Source: Oscillospiraceae bacterium
GTDB lineage: Bacteria > Bacillota_A > Clostridia > Oscillospirales > Ruminococcaceae
Assembly: GCA_017829075.1 (NCBI GenBank)
Contig: JAGAJA010000097.1
Location: 1-61,692 of the forward strand
Direction of reading: 5' to 3'
Length of the DNA stretch: 61,692 bases
Shown here: positions 61,189 to 61,692 of the stretch, piece after piece
How the letters are laid out: every line of letters begins with the position of its first letter
How positions within the stretch are numbered: position 1 is the first letter of the stretch
Made by a program: the position numbers and the translations under genes
The notes under the pieces: model-generated
Database searches by the model: none
Seen by the model: only the letters and a program-made list of their open reading frames with translations
Told to the model about the DNA's origin: nothing

Positions 61189-61464
61189 ATGAACGACAGT
61201 CTTACAATGCTTCTCGAAAAAGCCAAAACCGACAAGCAGCTTAAAGACAGGATATATGCGACGCGCAGCGAACATAATCCTGTGAATGCGCTTTGCGTCC
61301 TTGCAACATCGGAGGGCTTTCCGATAACTGCTGCTGAGCTTATTGACGAGGGCGAAACTTCCTGCGCCATGATGCTGCGTTCGGTCAACGGCGGCGGTGT
61401 AGAAGCGCCGGAGGGCTGGGACGATCTGTACGAAATGTTCTTCGCCGCTCTCGACTATATCTGA
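61189..61464 (+). CDS. Nif11-like leader-domain small protein
   Basis: 91 residues, ATG at 61189 after AAAGGGGG. Residues 5-55 match the Nif11 helix pattern (LLEKAKTDKQLKDRIYA, ALCVLATSEGFPITAAELID). Nif11-like leaders precede modified peptides in some RiPP precursors, often ending in a Gly-Gly; here VNGGG occurs at about 70-74 and a 17-residue acidic, aromatic tail follows. No modifying enzyme or peptidase-transporter is visible, so it may be a true precursor served from elsewhere or a Nif11 protein of other use. Confidence 0.65.
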   Translation: MNDSLTMLLEKAKTDKQLKDRIYATRSEHNPVNALCVLATSEGFPITAAELIDEGETSCAMMLRSVNGGGVEAPEGWDDLYEMFFAALDYI

Positions 61465-61514
61465 GCATGGGAAGCGCTCTTCAAATCGGGGAAGTCATTA
61501 AACACACAAAAAAT

Positions 61515-61545
61515 ACACCCTCCGTGCAATGCAGAGGGTGTTTCT
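61515..61545 (+). terminator. Terminator after the Nif11-like gene
   Basis: Stem ACACCCTC/GAGGGTGT (61515-61522, 61534-61541) with TTCTATT after it. Confidence 0.75.
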
Positions 61546-61551
61546 ATTCCC

Positions 61552-61692
61552 ATAATATATGTTATGAGGACGAAGTCCTCATAGTCGTCCAAAGACGACC
61601 GCCGCAAAGCGGCGAACATATATTTCAAGGTTCACTCAGCCGTCCAAATCTTTGATTTGGAAAACGGCGTGTGGTTCTTATAATATATGTTA
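61552..61692. repeat. Palindrome array element C, bounded by a 13-base direct repeat
   Basis: ATAATATATGTTA occurs at 61552-61564 and again at the window end (61680-61692). Between them lie four hairpins: GAGGAC/GTCCTC, GTCGT/ACGAC, CGCCGC/GCGGCG, and a nested GCCGT..CCAAATC/GATTTGG..ACGGC. The unequal hairpins rule out a CRISPR. The style resembles elements A and B. Confidence 0.55.

Noticed and set aside
61561..61670. Possible CRISPR array
   Set aside because: The hairpins differ from each other in sequence and length and there are no equal spacers or cas genes.
1..61692. tRNA, rRNA and known riboswitch classes
   Set aside because: I looked for cloverleaf-like ends, rRNA cores and common riboswitch cores and saw none; a covariance-model scan would be needed to exclude divergent ones.

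Overview
The window looks like chromosomal DNA of a Gram-positive anaerobe close to Ruminococcus (Oscillospiraceae, Bacillota). The grounds are strong AAGGAGG-type ribosome binding sites, consensus sigma-A promoters, lipoprotein signals, a DHHW/MBOAT/DUF4358 acetylation set, Nif11-like and GHKL/LytTR families, and moderate GC. This is inferred from gene style; no 16S gene is present.

Layout. 1-1343: a phage-type lysis cassette (membrane protein, holin, amidase-SPOR). 1376-1562: a palindrome-rich element between two copies of one terminator. 1705-4813: a LacI-like sensor/GGDEF protein, an XRE regulator and a truncated WYL regulator. 4814-10886: a branched-chain amino acid ABC transporter operon (livJ, livHMGF) plus a cytidylate-kinase-like gene. 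10973-13042: a membrane protein, a second palindromic element that splits a convergent terminator, and a secreted protein. 13193-14979: an ABC-F ribosome-protection gene behind a leader-peptide attenuator. 15171-19948: a LytTR-PAS protein, a broken voltage-gated channel gene, and an O-acetylation operon (DHHW, MBOAT, frameshifted DUF4358). 20103-24994: ECF sigma/anti-sigma, an OmpR-type two-component system and small membrane proteins. 25000-25147: a minigene with its own promoter and terminator. 26227-33570: a GHKL/LytTR two-component system divergent from a MacB-like ABC transporter and a MutS-like ATPase.

33939-48606 is the most striking part. A complete tyrosine recombinase gene ends inside a 23-bp inverted repeat. 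Its exact partner lies 205 bp downstream, and between them sits a perfect consensus promoter firing into a 13-kb surface polysaccharide operon. That operon encodes a recombinase-like protein, glycosyltransferases, an ABC exporter with a HAD-ABC fusion, an arylsulfotransferase-like protein, CDP-sugar synthesis and UDP-galactopyranose mutase. The arrangement predicts an invertible, phase-variable promoter.

48673-61692 holds an orphan phage tail-fibre-like gene, a DUF4143 ATPase remnant and a leftward operon. In transcription order the operon is FHA protein, PP2C phosphatase, membrane trypsin-FHA protein, membrane PP2C, two receptor-type Ser/Thr kinases with extracellular leucine-rich repeats, and a secreted transglutaminase-like protein. 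I read it as a phospho-signalling system linked to the cell surface. The right end has a Nif11-like small protein gene and another palindrome array.
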